Assembly: GCA_039090855.1 (NCBI GenBank)
Contig: CM077005.1
Location: 17,585,921-17,649,920 of the forward strand
DNA length: 64,000 nt
Direction: 5' to 3'
Source of the DNA: Macrothele yani
Taxonomy: Eukaryota > Arthropoda > Arachnida > Araneae > Macrothelidae
How positions within the stretch are numbered: position 1 is the first letter of the stretch; each line of letters starts with the position of its first letter. Position numbers and translations under genes: made by a program. Below the pieces are notes generated by a model. That model saw only the letters and a program-made list of their open reading frames with translations, ran no database searches and was not told the DNA's origin. Below are positions 42,899 through 54,320 of this stretch, one piece after another.

Positions 42899-43127
42899 TT
42901 TTTTTTTTCTTTGATTGGAGGTTTAACGACCACCGTGAGCAACTCAATGGGCTATAAGCAGTCGCCCGTCCCTAATTTAGGGTCACTGGTTCCAGGGAAG
43001 GGAGAGATCCAGTGCCGTAAGACAAACACAACATCCATGCCTCACCGGGATTCGAACCCGGACCTCTTACGGACGAACAATCAGAGGCCAGCGCCTTAGA
43101 CCACTGCGCCACCGGGGCGGCAAAAAC
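42899..43127 (-). mobile_element. tRNA-derived SINE (TSD CTGAGCT)
   Basis: The minus-strand head is tRNA-like (GGTGGCGCAGTGGTCTAAGG; B-box GGGTTCGAATCCCGG), followed by a conserved body (CTGGAACCAGTGACCCTAAA, GTTGCTCACGGTGGTCGTTA) and a poly-A tail. CTGAGCT is duplicated at 42892-42898 and 43128-43134. Closely related to 63496-63724. Confidence 0.93.
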
Positions 43128-43142
43128 CTGAGCTCACTTGTT

Positions 43143-43183
43143 GGCTTGATAATGGCCACTTGGGTGGACCGAAAGTTCTCGCC
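43143..43183 (+). ncRNA. Hammerhead-like remnant, PLE copy 3
   Basis: GGC, TTGATAA, a CCAC/GTGG stem, GAAAGTTCTC and GCC. The layout equals the candidates at 11610 and 58590, but the core departs from CUGANGA at two positions. Confidence 0.35.
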
Positions 43184-43260
43184 TTTTAACTTTTTAATAT
43201 GCTCTTAGCTGTACATAGATGTTTTTAATTTCGAATAAAAGTGTTTGTTCATTGAGAACG

Positions 43261-43920
43261 GGTATGTGCAGTTGTAGAGTATCTTTGTAATCGTCCTTAA
43301 AACAGATATTTCTTGCGTCCTAAATAAGACAGCGTTGTTGTGTTTCTTCTTGGTGCAGCCAAAGTTCAACTTTGATCCCTTCCGAGAAGGATATTTTTTC
43401 ACTTTCGGTTTGCATGAAAATTTAAAATTTCATAACTGAGATACACACGCGTTATTTAAAAATTCATAAATCTCTGGGACGTAACTTCGTGACTCCACCA
43501 TTTTGTGGCGTAGTAGAATAAAATCTTAAATGTTCCACTAATATTCAGCATTCTGGTTTCAAATGGATGCCCTCATAATCCCCAGGATAAAAGAGCTGTT
43601 AATTCATGATGTCCATACTGAAACACTGGTCTCAGAATCTTAGCTGCGAGGGCTTCACCAAGGCCGTCTAGAAAGCAGGCCATGACATCAGAGTACTCTC
43701 TCTTAGTGACGTCACGGGAAACCAAGGCTTCCGATTGGTTTCCAACCAGTGATGTAGAAGGGGCTCAGGGTGCCTTAGCGGCGCTAAGGCACTTTTCGTG
43801 CTTGCATGGTAATAGAATGTGGGCACAGGAACTTTTTTAAATGATCGTGTATGCAAAAATAGGGACAAATGTGTTCTGCATGCAAACATACTCGTATCTT
43901 AACCGAATGTTCGCAATACA
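43261..43920. other. No recognisable gene or element
   Basis: Anonymous sequence. Confidence 0.55.
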
Positions 43921-43921
43921 G

Positions 43922-44140
43922 AAATGGCCGCCTCTGTGGTGGAGTGGTCAGAGGCGCAGGATTCTTACCATTGTTCCAATCTAAGACTGATCCCGGATGA
44001 GTCATGGGTGGTGTGCATGGCCACAAAAGTCCACCATTGTCTCTCCCCTGGAACAAGTGACCCAAAATTAGAGACCGGCGACTGCTCATAGCCATTTGAG
44101 TTGCCCATGGTAGTTGTTTAACACAGAAACAAACAAACAA
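43922..44140 (+). mobile_element. tRNA-derived SINE, plus orientation
   Basis: Head GGCCGCCTCTGTGGTGGAGT, body CTGGAACAAGTGACCCAAAA and GTTGCCCATGGTAGTTGTTT, then an AACAAACAAACAAA tail. It has the same body as the minus-strand SINEs but a diverged tRNA part (the B-box is poor). Confidence 0.85.
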
Positions 44141-44590
44141 AAAATACCGTTTATATCGATCTAGATAGTTGGATAACGCAATAGGGTGTCTCACAAATAA
44201 TAAGATTCTATCGCAAAGAGAATGTGAACTCCTTTGCCTAGACAGTGAAAATAAATTTGAAGGAGATGGCTACTCCGTATAGGGCTAAGATTGCAGTGCT
44301 CAGAGAAAAAGGGTAGTGGTGGACATTTGTGTTAAACAACTCACCACTGGTATCAACTCCAATAAAAGTAATCCCCTGAGTTCATTCTCTCACTCCTTAC
44401 GGACAATACAAAAATCTTCCACGTGTACCATATAATCTTAATAGAAACGGCGCATTGGTCATATTGAATTCATATTACTCTGTTACAAGAATTCGAGAGT
44501 TTAATTTTTATTTAAAATTGCTCAAATTACACAGTTTTAAGCAGTTTTAATATAAATTCGTATTGGTAATTAGTGATGAAAATTAAAAAA
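44141..44590. other. No recognisable gene or element
   Basis: Anonymous AT-rich sequence. Confidence 0.55.
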
Positions 44591-45518
44591 TCTTATATAT
44601 AAAACACAAAACGTCAGTTTGTCTGAAGCAGCAAAAACTCTCGAACGCCGAACTGTGGCATCGTGAAATTTGCATAGCTTATTAATACTGGAATTTCTAG
44701 GTCAACGCAACTATTTTAAGATCTCTATGTCGTTCCGTTCGCGAGTTATAAATTAATTAATAAGCTAATCAATAAAGTCAGTGTCGTTTACTACGTCATC
44801 GTTATCTGAAAGCACGTGACTACATTCATCGCCGCGGCACATCCACAGGTGTTTCTATTCTTTGAGAGCTGCGCATAAAAAAATGCAAAACGAACTTTGT
44901 GAAATCTTAACGAAACGGGCGGAAATTTTTATCAACACCATGAATTGGTAATAGTCCCTCAGCATTTCACCGGAATCTGGTCAAATTTAAAGTAGTCATG
45001 GAATTTTTAATTCATCGGTAAACATAAATATGTACGCAGAAACGGTTAATAACATTTCAACGGCTAATTTAAAAGTTACTTACCGATTCAGGCGAAATTT
45101 GGAGGTCATGTTCCTATTAGTGATTTATGGTGTTCATTAAAATGTGAGCCAGTTTCATACAATATTCGCAAAGATACGTTTTTAATTTTTTTATCCCAGA
45201 GATTCGCCCCTCAAAGACGTCTGAAACAGAAAACACGTGATGCATTTGATGCTTCTCACATGTACAGCTGTATGTTGGAATTTCAAGAGCAAAGGATCCA
45301 ACAATATTGTCGCCGATGAAGGAGAAACCAAAAATGTTGTGTACGGCGAAGTGCTGAAATAATCACACTATGAATAAATAATTTGTAATGACCGAATTTG
45401 TTAAAATCAGCTTTTTTCTTTCTTGCAAGCATCCATTTTTTCCGATTTTTCAGTGACATATAAGGGAATATGAAATTAATAAGCTTAAATCCCGGGCAAA
45501 GCCGGGTAGTAAAGCTAG
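44591..45518 (+). mobile_element. Non-autonomous Helitron
   Basis: It begins TCTTATATATAAAACACAAA after an A and ends with the hairpin CCCGGGCAAAGCCGGG (45491-45506), eight bases, then CTAG followed by T. TC start, 3' hairpin, CTRR end and A/T insertion site are the Helitron hallmarks. No Rep/helicase ORF is present in the 928 bp. Confidence 0.9.
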
Positions 45519-45924
45519 TTATAATTATAAAAATAACGAATCGTAGATGTAATCATATATACACCACATTGTGAACACTCAAGAGACGCATATAGCTTAT
45601 TATATCCGTTTATTTTTGTGGCGTAGTAAATACAAAGATTCCCCAAGCTTTCGCACTCCCCTGGGAGGCTTTTTCAAGGCAATGGTAGACACAAAAATGC
45701 AGGAAATTGGAACACGTAAGGAACAAAGATGATTTTTGAAAATAACGTTTGTGACATCAGGAGCATATTACACGAATTTTTGTCAGGCAATTATGCGATA
45801 TGTCGCGATGTGTTTCCATCTTTTAATAACGCAAGCCAAGCTCTTGGTAGTTCAGTAAAAACTATATCATTTCACGCTAGTTTGGTGGACAGGATTTCGA
45901 CTGTTTCTCTGAGGGCAGTCTCTT

Positions 45925-47380
45925 TAAAGTTTAAAATCGGAGTTTTAAAATTTTGAGGGTATTTTTTTTCCTAATCCGTTCATCGCTGAGGCACTTTTTT
46001 TATTTAGAACTACGTCACTGTTTCCAACGCTGTCCTGTGTGACGCCAACCACTTAACCGAAGTATCAATCCGTGTAACATGAGAGTGACGTCATAAACGG
46101 GGGGCAACTCACAACCACTTAACCAAAGTATCAATCCGTGTAACATGAGAGTGACGTCATAAACGGGGGCAACTCACAACCACTTAAACGAAGTATCAAT
46201 CCGTGTAACATGAGAGTGACGTCATAAACGGGGGCAGCGCACAATTACTTAACCGAAGTATCAATCCATGTAACATGAGAGTGACGTCATAAACGGGGCA
46301 ACTCACAACCACTTAACCGAAGTATCAATCCGTGTAACACGAGAGTGACGTCATAAACGGGGGCAACTCACAACCACTTAACCGAAGTATCAATCCGTGT
46401 AACATGATAGTGACGTCATAAACGGGGGCAACTCACAACCACTTAACCGAAGTATCAATCCGTGTAACACGAGTGTTACGTCATAAACGGGGGCAACTCA
46501 CAATCACTTAACCTTAAAACTATTTAAAGTTTAAAATCGGAGTTTTAAAATTTTGAGGGTATTTTTTTCCTAATCCGTTCATCGTTGAGGTACTTTTCTT
46601 TATTTAGAACTACGTCACTGTTTCCAACGCTGTCCTGTGTGACGCCAACCACTTAACCGAAGTATCAATCCGTGTAACATGAGAGTGACGTCATAAACGG
46701 GGGCAACTCACAACCACTTAACCGAAGTATCAATCCGTGTAACACGAGTGTTACGTCATAAACGGGGGCAACTCACAACCACTTAAACGAAGTATCAATC
46801 CGTGTAACATGAGAGTGACGTCATAAACGGGGGCAGCTCACAATTACTTAACCGAAGTAGTATCAATCCGTGTAACATGAGAGTGACGTCATAAACGGGG
46901 GCAACTCACAACCACTTAACCGAAGTATCAATCCGTGTAACATGATAGTGACGTCATAAACGGGGGCAACTCACGACCACTTAACCGAAGTATCAATCCG
47001 TGTAACACGAGTGTTACGTCATAAACGGGGGCAACTCACAACCACTTAACCTTAAAACTCTTTAAAGTTTAAAATCGGAGTTTTAAAATTTTGAGGGTAT
47101 TTTTTTCCTAATCCGTTCATCGCTGAGGTACTTTTCTTTATTTAGAACTACGTCACTGTTTCCAACGCTGTCCTGTGTGACGCCAACCACTTAACCGAAG
47201 TATCAATCCGTGTAACATGAGAGTGACGTGATAAACGGGGGCAACTCACAACCACTTAACCGAAGTATCAATCCGTGTAACATGAGAGTGACGTCATAAA
47301 CGGGGGCAACTCACAACCACTTAACCGAAGTATCAATCCGTGTAACACGAGAGTGACGTCATAAACGGGGGCAACTCATC
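45925..47380. repeat. Minisatellite of about 65 bp with CRE-like sites, higher-order structure
   Basis: Sixteen monomers (AACCACTTAACCGAAGTATC, AATCCGTGTAACAYGAG, TGACGTCATAAACGGGGGCA) are grouped in three blocks, each introduced by the same spacer of about 130 bp (TTTAAAGTTTAAAATCGGAG to GTGTGACGCC) at 45925, 46526 and 47063. Twelve monomers hold a perfect TGACGTCA, three TTACGTCA and one TGACGTGA. Confidence 0.95.
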
Positions 47381-47506
47381 TCTCTAATGTCATATCCTTG
47401 TGTTTTCTAGACAACCTTGGCTTCACTTAATCTGTTAGGGGTATGCAAAAGTTTCCACCCTTTTAAGGAGAAAAGAGACAGGAACAATCAGGAAACCAGT
47501 ACACAT

Positions 47507-48544
47507 TTATTCAACGAAATATTGGCCGTTAGCATCAATGACCTTTTGCCATTTTTCAGGCAACAAATGAATGGTCCTGTGATAGAAGGACTCGGGTTTT
47601 GAGCCGAAGAACGCAATGACGAAATTTTCCACCTCTGGAACTGTAGTGAACCGCTGTTGGGCTAGGGAATGCTGCATAGAGCGAAACAGATGAAAGTCTG
47701 AGGGTGTGATGTCCGGGGAGTAAGCAGGGTGCGGTAGAGCGTCCCAGGGTAACTGTTCAAGGGTTGATTTCGTGGTGGTACCGACATATGGTCTGGCATT
47801 GTCGCGTAACAGGAGAACTGGGCGGCGTCCTTTATCTGTCCATGGGCATTTTTGCTCGATTGCGGCGTTCAGTTTCATCAACTGATCGCTATACGCTTGT
47901 GCAGTGATTGTTTCAACAGTTCGAAGTACAGCACTCCATGCATATCCCACCGCACACACAACAACACCTTTTTCCTGTGAATATCCTGTTCTGCAGTGGA
48001 TGTTGATGGCTGGCCTAGGTTACCCCAGGATCGCTTGCGTACGGGGTTGTCGCAATAGACCCATTTTTCATCCCCGGTGACAACCTTCCACAAGAAATTC
48101 TTCCCTTGAAACCTCTTCAGCAACGGCATCTGCATGCCGTTGCTGAAGAGATTTTAACATTACGCTCGTTAAAATATGCGGAACTCTCTTGCCAATCTTC
48201 TGGATCTTCCCCAAGGCCTGTAAATGCCGTACCACCGTCGATTGAGCCACTTTTAAACGTTTCGCTAGTTGCGTGGTCGATTGTGTGGCATCCTCTTGCA
48301 ACAGCGATTCCAGACCCTCGTCTGCGAGCTCCTGCGGTCTACCTGCACGTGGCTTGCCTTCCAAGCTTAGATCACCTTTCTTAAACCTGGCAAACCATTC
48401 TCGACACGTCTGCTCACCCATAACCGTTTCGCCATACGCCTGACATATTGAACCGTATGCTTCACTCGTACTTTTCCCTAAATTAAACATGAATAACAAA
48501 CAGTGCCGCAAATGAACTTTATCGGCCGCCATGCTTGGCTTCAT
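47507..48544 (-). pseudogene. Mariner transposase (DD34D), lightly broken
   Basis: Start MKPSMAADKVHLRHCLLFMF, helix-turn-helix with EWFARFKKGDLSLEGKPRAG and AKRLKVAQSTVVRHLQALGK. The catalytic blocks are VVTGDEKWVYCDNPVRKRSW, LLLRDNARPYVGTTTKS and HPAYSPDITPSDFHLFRSM, the last two aspartates 34 residues apart. It ends EKWQKVIDANGQYFVE. Breaks: a 17-bp palindromic duplication at 48113-48150 and a frame change near 47900-47950. The catalytic residues are intact, so it is a recent casualty. Confidence 0.94.
48113..48150. repeat. Perfect 17-bp inverted repeat, 4-bp loop
   Basis: CTCTTCAGCAACGGCAT at 48113-48129 and its complement at 48134-48150, inside the mariner transposase gene. Confidence 0.97.
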
Positions 48545-48809
48545 GTACGAACTGACAGCACGGGTCGCCGTCCGGTTATACCCCTACAACGCCCGCCAGC
48601 GGGGGCGGCAGAAACTTTTGCATACCCCTAATAGAATGAGGATCGTTTATAGACAGGTAGAGTCACCAAAAGAGAAGTTTGATTTTCATAGGCTTTTTGT
48701 AACGCCATAAAATGTATTATGATTTGTAGCGCTTTTTCTTTCGCCGCCAATTCAACTTCAAGTAAATCATTATTAAGGAATATCTTATACTCTTGGGACA
48801 TCCATCGTT

Positions 48810-49345
48810 CCAGGAGCCCAGACGAGTGTGGGTTGGTGTTCTTTTTTACAGACAAGTCGAGATTCAGTCTACAAACGGATTCTGGTCGGTGGGAATAGAG
48901 AAACCGTCATGATCTGCAAATATCCGCGAACGAGATTTCTTTAAAGGTGATGGTGTGCACGTGTGGTGTGGCATTATGTTCGACGATCGCACACCACTCC
49001 ACGAAGGCCTAATGAATGTTGAGAACTATAGAGACGAGATCCCTAAACCCTATGTTAGATTTTTTTTTTAGTAGCTGCTGTCTCTCAGCCTTCAGTTCCT
49101 TTTAAGGAATGGCAACGCTCGCCCGCACACAGCTCAGCTTGTTTTTGATTTCCTGCAGAGTGAAGATATTAGACGTTTCGACTGGCCAGTCAGGTCTCCG
49201 GATCTGAAACCTGTAGAGTCTGTCTGGGATACTTTGGTACGTCACGTAGCAGTTCTTCAACCCCGTTCTAGAACCCTTCGCGAGCTACAGACGGCCCTCA
49301 TTGAGGAATGAAATTCTGGCCCCAGAGTTCATCAATAGCCTAGTG
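48810..49345 (+). pseudogene. Tc1-like transposase fragment (family E)
   Basis: The plus strand holds SRFSLQTDSGR (after the first catalytic aspartate), DGVHVWCGIMFDDRTPLHEG, then NGNARPHTAQLVFDFLQSED and WPVRSPDLKPVESVWDTLVR. The second catalytic aspartate is replaced (NGNARPH instead of QDNARPH). A T-run with stops lies near 49060. No N-terminal domain or ends are visible. Confidence 0.82.
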
Positions 49346-49474
49346 CTGCTGCATATGTATCGTTTTTCTGAGAGTTCTCTCTCCCTATGATGCGATTACA
49401 TTCCTTATAAAGATATTTTTAAGTTCGATTCTTACATCTCCCCTTGGTGATATTTGCGGTGTGAGCCTTTGCGC

Positions 49475-49740
49475 GCAAAATGTGTACATAATTGTCTTTT
49501 TTTTATAAAATGTTTATTTCTCTTATGATTAGCCTTATATATACGCAAAATGTACAATTTTGTCTGCTTTTAAAAAAATGTTCATTACCCTTATGGTTAA
49601 CCTTATGTATAAGCAAAATGTGTACATATCTGTCTGTTTTTATAAAATGTTTATTACTCTTATGGTTACCCATATGTATACGCAAAATGTGTACATATTT
49701 GTGTGTTGTTATAAAATGTTTGTAACCCTTATGGTTGTTT
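49475..49740. repeat. 69-bp tandem repeat, nearly four units
   Basis: GCAAAATGTGTACAT-type starts at 49475, 49545, 49613 and 49682; units contain ATAAAATGTTTATT and CTTATGGTTA. Confidence 0.95.
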
Positions 49741-50720
49741 CTTTACATGCCAAACGTCTGTACCTGCTGTTTTACTCGTTTTCGTTTTTATCTCTGTTAG
49801 TGACTTCAGGACTTTAATTTTGGATACCAGTGTACATTAGAACTTAGAACGAATAAGAAATATTGATAGAGTGGAATTAATTTCAGCGTATCGATAGAAG
49901 AAAAGTTGCGAGTTCTGGCCATACGGTAAAAGTCGTATAATTTATGTTAAAACCATCTTTAGTAGAAAAAAACTGGTGGGAAAGTGAAATTGAAATGGTA
50001 GCCACATTGAAATCAGCGGCTGATACCCCCCCCCCCTCGAAATGAATTTGGAAGCAATTGGAAAAGTTTTGCTTTGAGAGAAGCAAATCTTCAGGAATAT
50101 GATGACACTTTAGGTCTAGAATTCAGTGTGTTCCTTATGAAATATTTTGCCAACTACTGCCTACAGGTGGAAAAAGATTTTCACGGTTATGTCTTGCATC
50201 ATTTTGCCTTACTGTACTGTACTATTTCTTTTAATATTGTTGTTCTTTTTCTCCTGCTACGCAGTTCCTCTTTTTCTTTTTTATCGTCATCCACCACAAC
50301 ACAGCTCACAGTCACGTTATTGGACGCAGCTGTTACCCCACGAACGACAACGGTAGCGTAGCACTTCTGCGAATCACAAACGCCGTAGACATTGTGGAAC
50401 ACCCTGCTACCAGTGTTTCTTTGTTCGGAAGATGAGAGTGTCGTCAGAGACAGCGGCTTGATCCTGGTGTTCCCTTTTCAATAGTGGCTCCCCATTCCTT
50501 TGTCTCCCCTTTACACGTGGTCACCCACCCAACGCACGACCTCTCCGTTGTGGCTGTGTACCAGCAATCTTCTCTCAGCCACTATGACGCTTCACTGGAA
50601 ACAAGGATGGGGATGGCTGGATGGTCACCCTCCTTGTGGCTAATCCACCTCACCAAACTGGAACCCTCCGACTAGAAGATGACGTCACGTCCAAAAGATT
50701 CATTGGTGACATTGCTTCTT
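49741..50720. other. No recognisable gene or element
   Basis: Short reading frames only; none matches a family I know. Confidence 0.55.
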
Positions 50721-50734
50721 TGTGGATACGTACG

Positions 50735-51510
50735 TGTGGAGGAAGTTGAGAAAGAAAGGGCGAGGAAAACAGGGATAGAAAAAGGGGAAAGCGAGAGATA
50801 GGCAGAGAAAGAGAAAAACAAGAGAGATAGACAACGGTAGAGATAGAAGAACAAAAACAAGAGAGACAGACAACGGTAGAAATAGAAAAACACAGACAAT
50901 AGGACAGTGGTTTAGAGAGAAAAAGAGAGACAGAGGTAGAAAAACAAAAAGAGAGAGACCGCAAGACGCTGATTTAGAGAAAAAAAGAGAAACAGGCAGA
51001 GGTACAGAAAGAAAAAGAAAGACAGTGAAACACTGGTGTAGAGAAAAAAAGGGAGACAGTGAAATACTGGTTTAGAGTAAGAAAAGACAGTGAGACACTG
51101 GTTTAAAAAAAGAGAGACAAGCAGAGATAGAGAAAGGAAAAGAAAGACAGTGAGATGATTTAGAGAAAAAAGGAGAGACAGACAGAGGTGGAGAAAGGAA
51201 AAGAGAGACAATAAGATGGTTTAAAGAAAAAACAGAGAGATAGCAGAGGTAGATAAAAAAAGAGAGACAGTAGGACACTGGTTTAGAGAAAAAAGACATA
51301 CAGACAGAAGTAAAGAAAGAAAAAGAGAGACAGTGAGACACTGGTTCAGAGAAAAAAGAGAGACAGTAAGACAGTGGTTTAGAGAAAAAAAAAGACATAC
51401 AGACAGAAGTAGAGAAAGAAAAAGAGAGACAGTGAGACACTGGTTTAGAGAAAAAAGAGAGACAGACACAGGTTGAGGAAGAAAAAGGCAGACAGTGGGT
51501 GACAAAGGAA
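50735..51510. repeat. Purine-rich degenerate repeat (GAGAGACAGTGAGACACTGG)
   Basis: Nearly 800 bp of A/G-dominated plus strand with irregular units such as TTTAGAGAAAAAAGAGAGAC. The long Phe/Leu/Ser/Cys-rich reading frames on the opposite strand are by-products of this composition. Confidence 0.92.
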
Positions 51511-51614
51511 AAGAAGTACGTAGGAAGACACAAAGATTGTAAGCCAGAGATTTTATCACAGAAGAACGAAAACAAATACATATTTTCAGAGAAAGGCTAA
51601 TATCTTAGCATACT

Positions 51615-51900
51615 TGCGACGTAACTACCACAGAGAGGACGTACATGTCAAAACGGCAAATTGAAGCAATAAAACTTGCTGGCGCAGCTCAATTGGTAAA
51701 ACAGACGCTCCGGAGCAGAAAGATTCGAATTTCATCACCAGTAAAAAGGGTAATTCGCTATATTGGCACGTGAAAGTGAATATCCTCCTGGCCGTGAGTT
51801 GAAAAAAAATGTGTGATGATTCATCCACACATCGTCTCTAATTTTCTTTTTCAAAGGGATCAGAATTTTTTTTCTGAGGGATCAGAATTTCTGATGAACC
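51615..51900 (+). mobile_element. tRNA-LTR miniature element, diverged copy E (5' LTR and interior)
   Basis: An LTR-like segment 51615-51762 (TGCGACGTAAC to CGCTATA) carries a tRNA-like unit at 51678-51742. It is followed by TTGGCACGTGAAAG at the primer-site position and a GTGTGATGATTCATCCACAC hairpin equivalent to the interior of copies A1-A3. No 3' LTR or TSD is visible; probably truncated. Confidence 0.65.
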
Positions 51901-52915
51901 AGAATTTCTTCTTCTAAGGGGCTCCTTCAAGCATGGTTTGTTGGCTGACCCGAAACCTGCGATTTCGTTCATCCGCATTTCTTCAACGTTTATTAACAAT
52001 TTTAATTGTGAATAAACGCTGCTATTTTATTCTATCAAAAGTGTTGTAGTCAAAGTAGCCAATTTGTTAGGAGACTTCCATGGCATTTGCTCTAAAGCAT
52101 TTGAAATCCACCAGACTAACGTCTCATGGGCCATTAAAACTGCTTTAAGAAATTCTAGAAAATTTTAAGGAAGTTGAAAAAGGAAGAACGAGGAAAAGAG
52201 AGAAAGCAAGGGTTAGAAAGACAGACAGACGGAGGGAGCATAAAGGAAACACATCCAAAGTTCCGAATTTTAAGTGATAGCAAGATTACCACCGATGAAC
52301 GAAAAATAAGAACGTTTTCTGTTCAAAAAGTTCTCACACCTTAGCATAAGACTCATTAGTTCGTAAATATCGCTGCGAGAACCAAAGTCTTCGCAAATCG
52401 AATTTTCAATCTCTGAAAGGAACAATGAAGCAGCTGCTCACACATTTTTAAAGTACTTCCAGAACTTTTCGCTCTAACGCATTTAAAATTCGCCAATTTA
52501 AAGCTGCATGGACCAAAAAGTGAAAGCATTCCTGAAAATTTTGAAAATGTGTTCTGGTACAGCAAAAAGTAAAATATAGAGAATTACTAAATAGCATGTT
52601 CAAAGTTATAAAAGCATTTTTTTTAATTTAATAAAATACGTTCATTTTTATTCAATTAAGAAAATGCACCAGAATTTGTGAAACATCGAACATCACGAGA
52701 AGAAATAATTTCTAAAGCATAGATAATAACACGCGTAAGAGGTTGGGAAACAAAGCTGCACAAATGAAGAAAAAGCAAGTTGGATAACCGAGGTACAGTG
52801 AAAGATAAACTATTTGGAAAAAGGTACAGCAATGCGGACTAAAATAAACGGGGAAACAGAATCGCATGTACTGGTTTGGAAAGAAAGTGATGTCTGCAAA
52901 TGCAAGGCAAGAGAA
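51901..52915. other. No recognisable gene or element
   Basis: Anonymous sequence. Confidence 0.55.
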
Positions 52916-53494
52916 AAGTGCTAATTATCGTATACATACAAGTACAAATCTGTCCAAAATGTAGTCGCCATCTTTGCCACGACCTGCTTCCATCGTCTGG
53001 GCAGCTGTTGGTTATTTTCCCTGTAGAACTGTGGAGAAGTGGACACAAAGAAGTGAGTAAGTGCGCGTTCGACATCGTCCCGGGTGGTGAACCTCTGTCC
53101 GTCCAGGAAACGTTTCAGCTACCGGAAAAGGTAGTAGTCCCTTGAGACAAAGTCCGGGGAATAGGTTAGGTACGGCAGCAGCTCCCAACCGAGGTCCCTG
53201 ATCTTGTGACAGGTCACCTGTGCTGTGGGAAATCTTGCTCTGTACTACTGTAGGAGGACGTCCTTGCGATTCAGTAGTGCTGGTCGTTTCGGCCTTAGCG
53301 ATGAGTGCAGATCATCAAGCTGACGGCAGTACACATCAACTGTGAGAATTGTGTTGTCTGGCAGTAGCTCAAAAACGCGACACCCCATATATCCCCCCAA
53401 ACAGACAGCAGGACCTTACCTGGGTGTAAGCCGGCTTTAGGAGTCGGCATGGGCTTCTGTTATTGGCACATGCCAAGCTACTGGTTTTGGACAA

Positions 53495-53545
53495 GTGACG
53501 AGAAATGGGTCCTGACATTGTCATACAGGATCCATTTCTCGTCAC
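53495..53545. repeat. 20-bp inverted repeat, one mismatch, 11-bp spacer
   Basis: GTGACGAGAAATGGGTCCTG at 53495-53514 versus the complement of 53526-53545, in the mariner pseudogene. Confidence 0.96.
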
Positions 53546-53760
53546 CTGCCAGAATGTTGTCCAAGGCCGGTTCAACCTGGTCACGTCCAAGCAAGGAAAC
53601 GTATACACTCATGCGATTTCTTTTCTACCCAACTGTGAGTTGATGGGGTACCCAAACTCTCCTCTTGTGTGCCTCCCCAAGTTGAAGCAGATGCAGGATA
53701 ATGCTCATGTGGGTGGTCCCCAGCTGTTCGGCCAACTTCCGCGTGTGCATCCGTGAGTCG

Positions 53761-53833
53761 GTCTTTACTAAGGTATTCAGCATGTTCAGAGCCACTGCTC
53801 TGAACATGCTGAAGACTTTAGTGAAGACTGTCT
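53761..53833. repeat. Inverted repeat, 17-bp perfect core, longer imperfect arms
   Basis: TTCAGCATGTTCAGAGC at 53776-53792 and its complement at 53797-53813, four-base loop; with a few mismatches the arms reach 53761 and 53833. It marks the junction between the mariner and the 24-bp array. Confidence 0.95.
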
Positions 53834-53835
53834 TC

Positions 53836-54320
53836 CGGCATGCTAAGTCTTTAGTCCACATACGTGCTAAGACATTAGTCCACATACATGCTAAGACCTT
53901 AGTCCACATACGTGCTAAGACCTTAGTCCACATACATGCTAAGACCTTAGTCCACATGCATGCTAACACCTTAGTCCACATACATGCTAAGACCTCAGTC
54001 CACATACATGCTAAGATAAGACCACATACATGCTAAGACCTTAGTACACATACATGCTAACACCTTAGTCCACATACATGCTAAGACCTTAGTCCACATA
54101 TAAACTAAGACCTTAGTCCACATACATGCTAAGACCTTAGTCCACATACATGCTAAGACCTTAGTACACATACATGCTAACACCTTAGTCCACATATAAA
54201 CTAAGACCTTAGTCCACATATAAACTAAGACCTTAGTCCACACACATGCTAAGACCTTAGTCCACTGTCTAAGACCTTAGTCCACGGACATGCTAAGACC
54301 TTAGTCCACTGTCTTCCGGC
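53836..54320. repeat. 24-bp minisatellite, about 19 units
   Basis: The unit CTAAGACCTTAGTCCACATA plus CATG has an internal palindrome CTAAGACCTTAG. Because 24 is divisible by three, both strands give open octapeptide repeats (minus strand MWTKVLAC). Confidence 0.97.

Larger units (their letters stand above)
42791..43260 (+). mobile_element. PLE terminal region (copy 3) split by a SINE
   Basis: Segments around TGCTATG, CACGTGACTA and TTGGCTTGATAATGG match the terminal region of PLE copy 2 near 13470-13600. The hammerhead-like motif at 43143-43183 belongs to it. No endonuclease sequence is left. Confidence 0.55.
47438..48628 (-). mobile_element. Mariner element with complete ends
   Basis: Inverted ends GGGGTATGCAAAAGTTTC are flanked by TA at 47436-47437 and 48629-48630. 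1.19 kb. Confidence 0.95.
52920..53835 (-). pseudogene. Mariner transposase, badly broken
   Basis: The minus strand gives MHTRKLAEQLGTTHMSIILH (helix-turn-helix), LAGDEKWILYDN (first catalytic aspartate), KVLLSVWGDIWGVAFLSYC, then LTYSPDFVSRDYYLF (third aspartate), QRFTTRDDVERALTHFF and WKQVVAKMATTFWTD. The second catalytic block is unreadable. Two near-perfect inverted duplications (53495-53545 and 53776-53813) lie inside the gene. Confidence 0.85.

Noticed and set aside
50650..51581. Long Phe/Leu/Ser/Cys-rich reading frames resembling membrane proteins
   Set aside because: They are the complement of a purine-rich low-complexity tract and overlap each other in several frames.
53625..54243. 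Octapeptide-repeat proteins (MWTKVLAC) on the minus strand
   Set aside because: They arise because the 24-bp minisatellite is divisible by three and lacks stops; both strands are open, and there is no start context or flanking gene.
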